A DNA stretch of 64,000 bases from Caldicellulosiruptoraceae bacterium PP1 (lineage in GTDB: Bacteria > Bacillota > Thermoanaerobacteria > Caldicellulosiruptorales > Caldicellulosiruptoraceae). The notes below the pieces were generated by a model that saw nothing but the letters and a program-made list of their open reading frames with translations, made no database searches and had not been told where the DNA came from. Positions 63,767-64,000 of this stretch are shown piece by piece; position 1 is the stretch's first letter, and each line of letters begins with the position of its first letter. Made by a program: the position numbers and the translations under genes. Location: contig JBGGOQ010000001.1 of NCBI GenBank assembly GCA_041320695.1, forward strand, positions 1 to 64,000, given 5' to 3'.

Positions 63767-64000
63767 ATGTCAAATATTGTTACTATTACAAGAGAAAATT
63801 TTGAGCAAGAGGTAATTAAGTCTGATATCCCAGTATTAATTGATTTTTGGGCTGCTTGGTGTGGGCCATGTAGAATGGTTGCACCTGTTATAGAATCCTT
63901 ATCAGACGAATATGTTGGAAAGGTTAAATTTGCTAAATTAAATGTTGATGATTATGGTGATCTTGCAGCTATTTATAGAGTAATGAGCATTCCAACAATA
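63767..64000 (+). CDS. trxA: thioredoxin (partial, runs off the window end)
   Basis: The first 78 codons of a thioredoxin: [17 protein letters not shown], the redox-active site [14 protein letters not shown], and [18 protein letters not shown] ending at the cis-Pro loop. The rest lies beyond the window. It reduces protein disulfides with electrons from thioredoxin reductase. GAAAGGAG precedes ATG 63767. It is probably co-transcribed with the upstream CstR-like repressor, since no terminator separates them. Confidence 0.95.
   Translation, partial: MSNIVTITRENFEQEVIKSDIPVLIDFWAAWCGPCRMVAPVIESLSDEYVGKVKFAKLNVDDYGDLAAIYRVMSIPTI

Overview
This window is a strongly AT-rich chromosomal segment of a Gram-positive, endospore-forming low-G+C Firmicute, most likely of class Clostridia. 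The evidence is the sporulation sigma set (sigK, spoIIGA-sigE-sigG), the Spo0E-like proteins, the clostridial dgt-dnaG-rpoD order, mltG-trmR-trhP, gatCAB, a dcw (division and cell wall) cluster ending in ftsZ, K/N/I-rich proteins and GGAGG ribosome sites. A membrane pyrophosphatase and a GH94 disaccharide phosphorylase suggest an energy-economical saccharolytic anaerobe. Genus cannot be fixed from sequence alone. Most of the window is core chromosome; the accessory content is mainly decayed genes.

Layout. 1-4.5 kb: YlbF-family protein, UPF0182 membrane protein, convergent amino-acid permease. 4.6-7.9 kb: tig-clpP-clpX. 8-12 kb: dgt, dnaG, rpoD. 12-14.3 kb: typA, then a DNA methylase fragment. 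14.3-18 kb: mltG-trmR-trhP, then a sigK that starts without a pro-sequence. 18-20.2 kb: fruR-fruK with a collapsed fruA. 20.2-25.6 kb: tRNA-Pro, DUF402, methyltetrahydrofolate methyltransferase, radical-SAM DUF512, der, plsY and an unusually AT-rich methyltransferase. 25.7-27.5 kb: cold-shock protein, hslO and five tRNA genes (Val, Asp, Phe, Gly, Cys). 27.5-30.1 kb: H+-pyrophosphatase and a small unknown gene. 30.2-37.2 kb: gatCAB, a pair of M16 peptidases, lgt, a Spo0E-like gene. 37.3-53.1 kb: mraZ-rsmH-ftsL-pbp-murE-murF-mraY-murD-ftsW-murG-murA-ftsQ-DUF881-sbp-ftsZ. 53.2-55.6 kb: spoIIGA-sigE-sigG. 55.7-60.2 kb: GH94 phosphorylase and a broken glycosidase-like gene. 60.3-64 kb: second Spo0E-like gene, probable insertion-sequence debris, tRNA-Trp, tRNA-Arg, a cell-wall amidase, a CstR-like repressor and a thioredoxin cut by the window edge.

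Functionally, vegetative division (the dcw cluster) runs directly into the machinery that makes the mother-cell and forespore sigma factors. sigE keeps its pro-sequence and its protease SpoIIGA, while sigK seems to be made in mature form. The sigG ribosome site can be masked by a leader hairpin that should exist only in read-through mRNA.

No new multi-gene defence or biosynthetic system was found. The points most worth following are the -1 frameshift in sbp, the pro-less sigK, the sigG leader hairpin, the CstR-like regulator (His replaced by Tyr) beside thioredoxin, the collapsed fructose operon and the decayed glycosidase next to an intact phosphorylase. Two lesions lie in homopolymer runs, so assembly error has to be excluded first.
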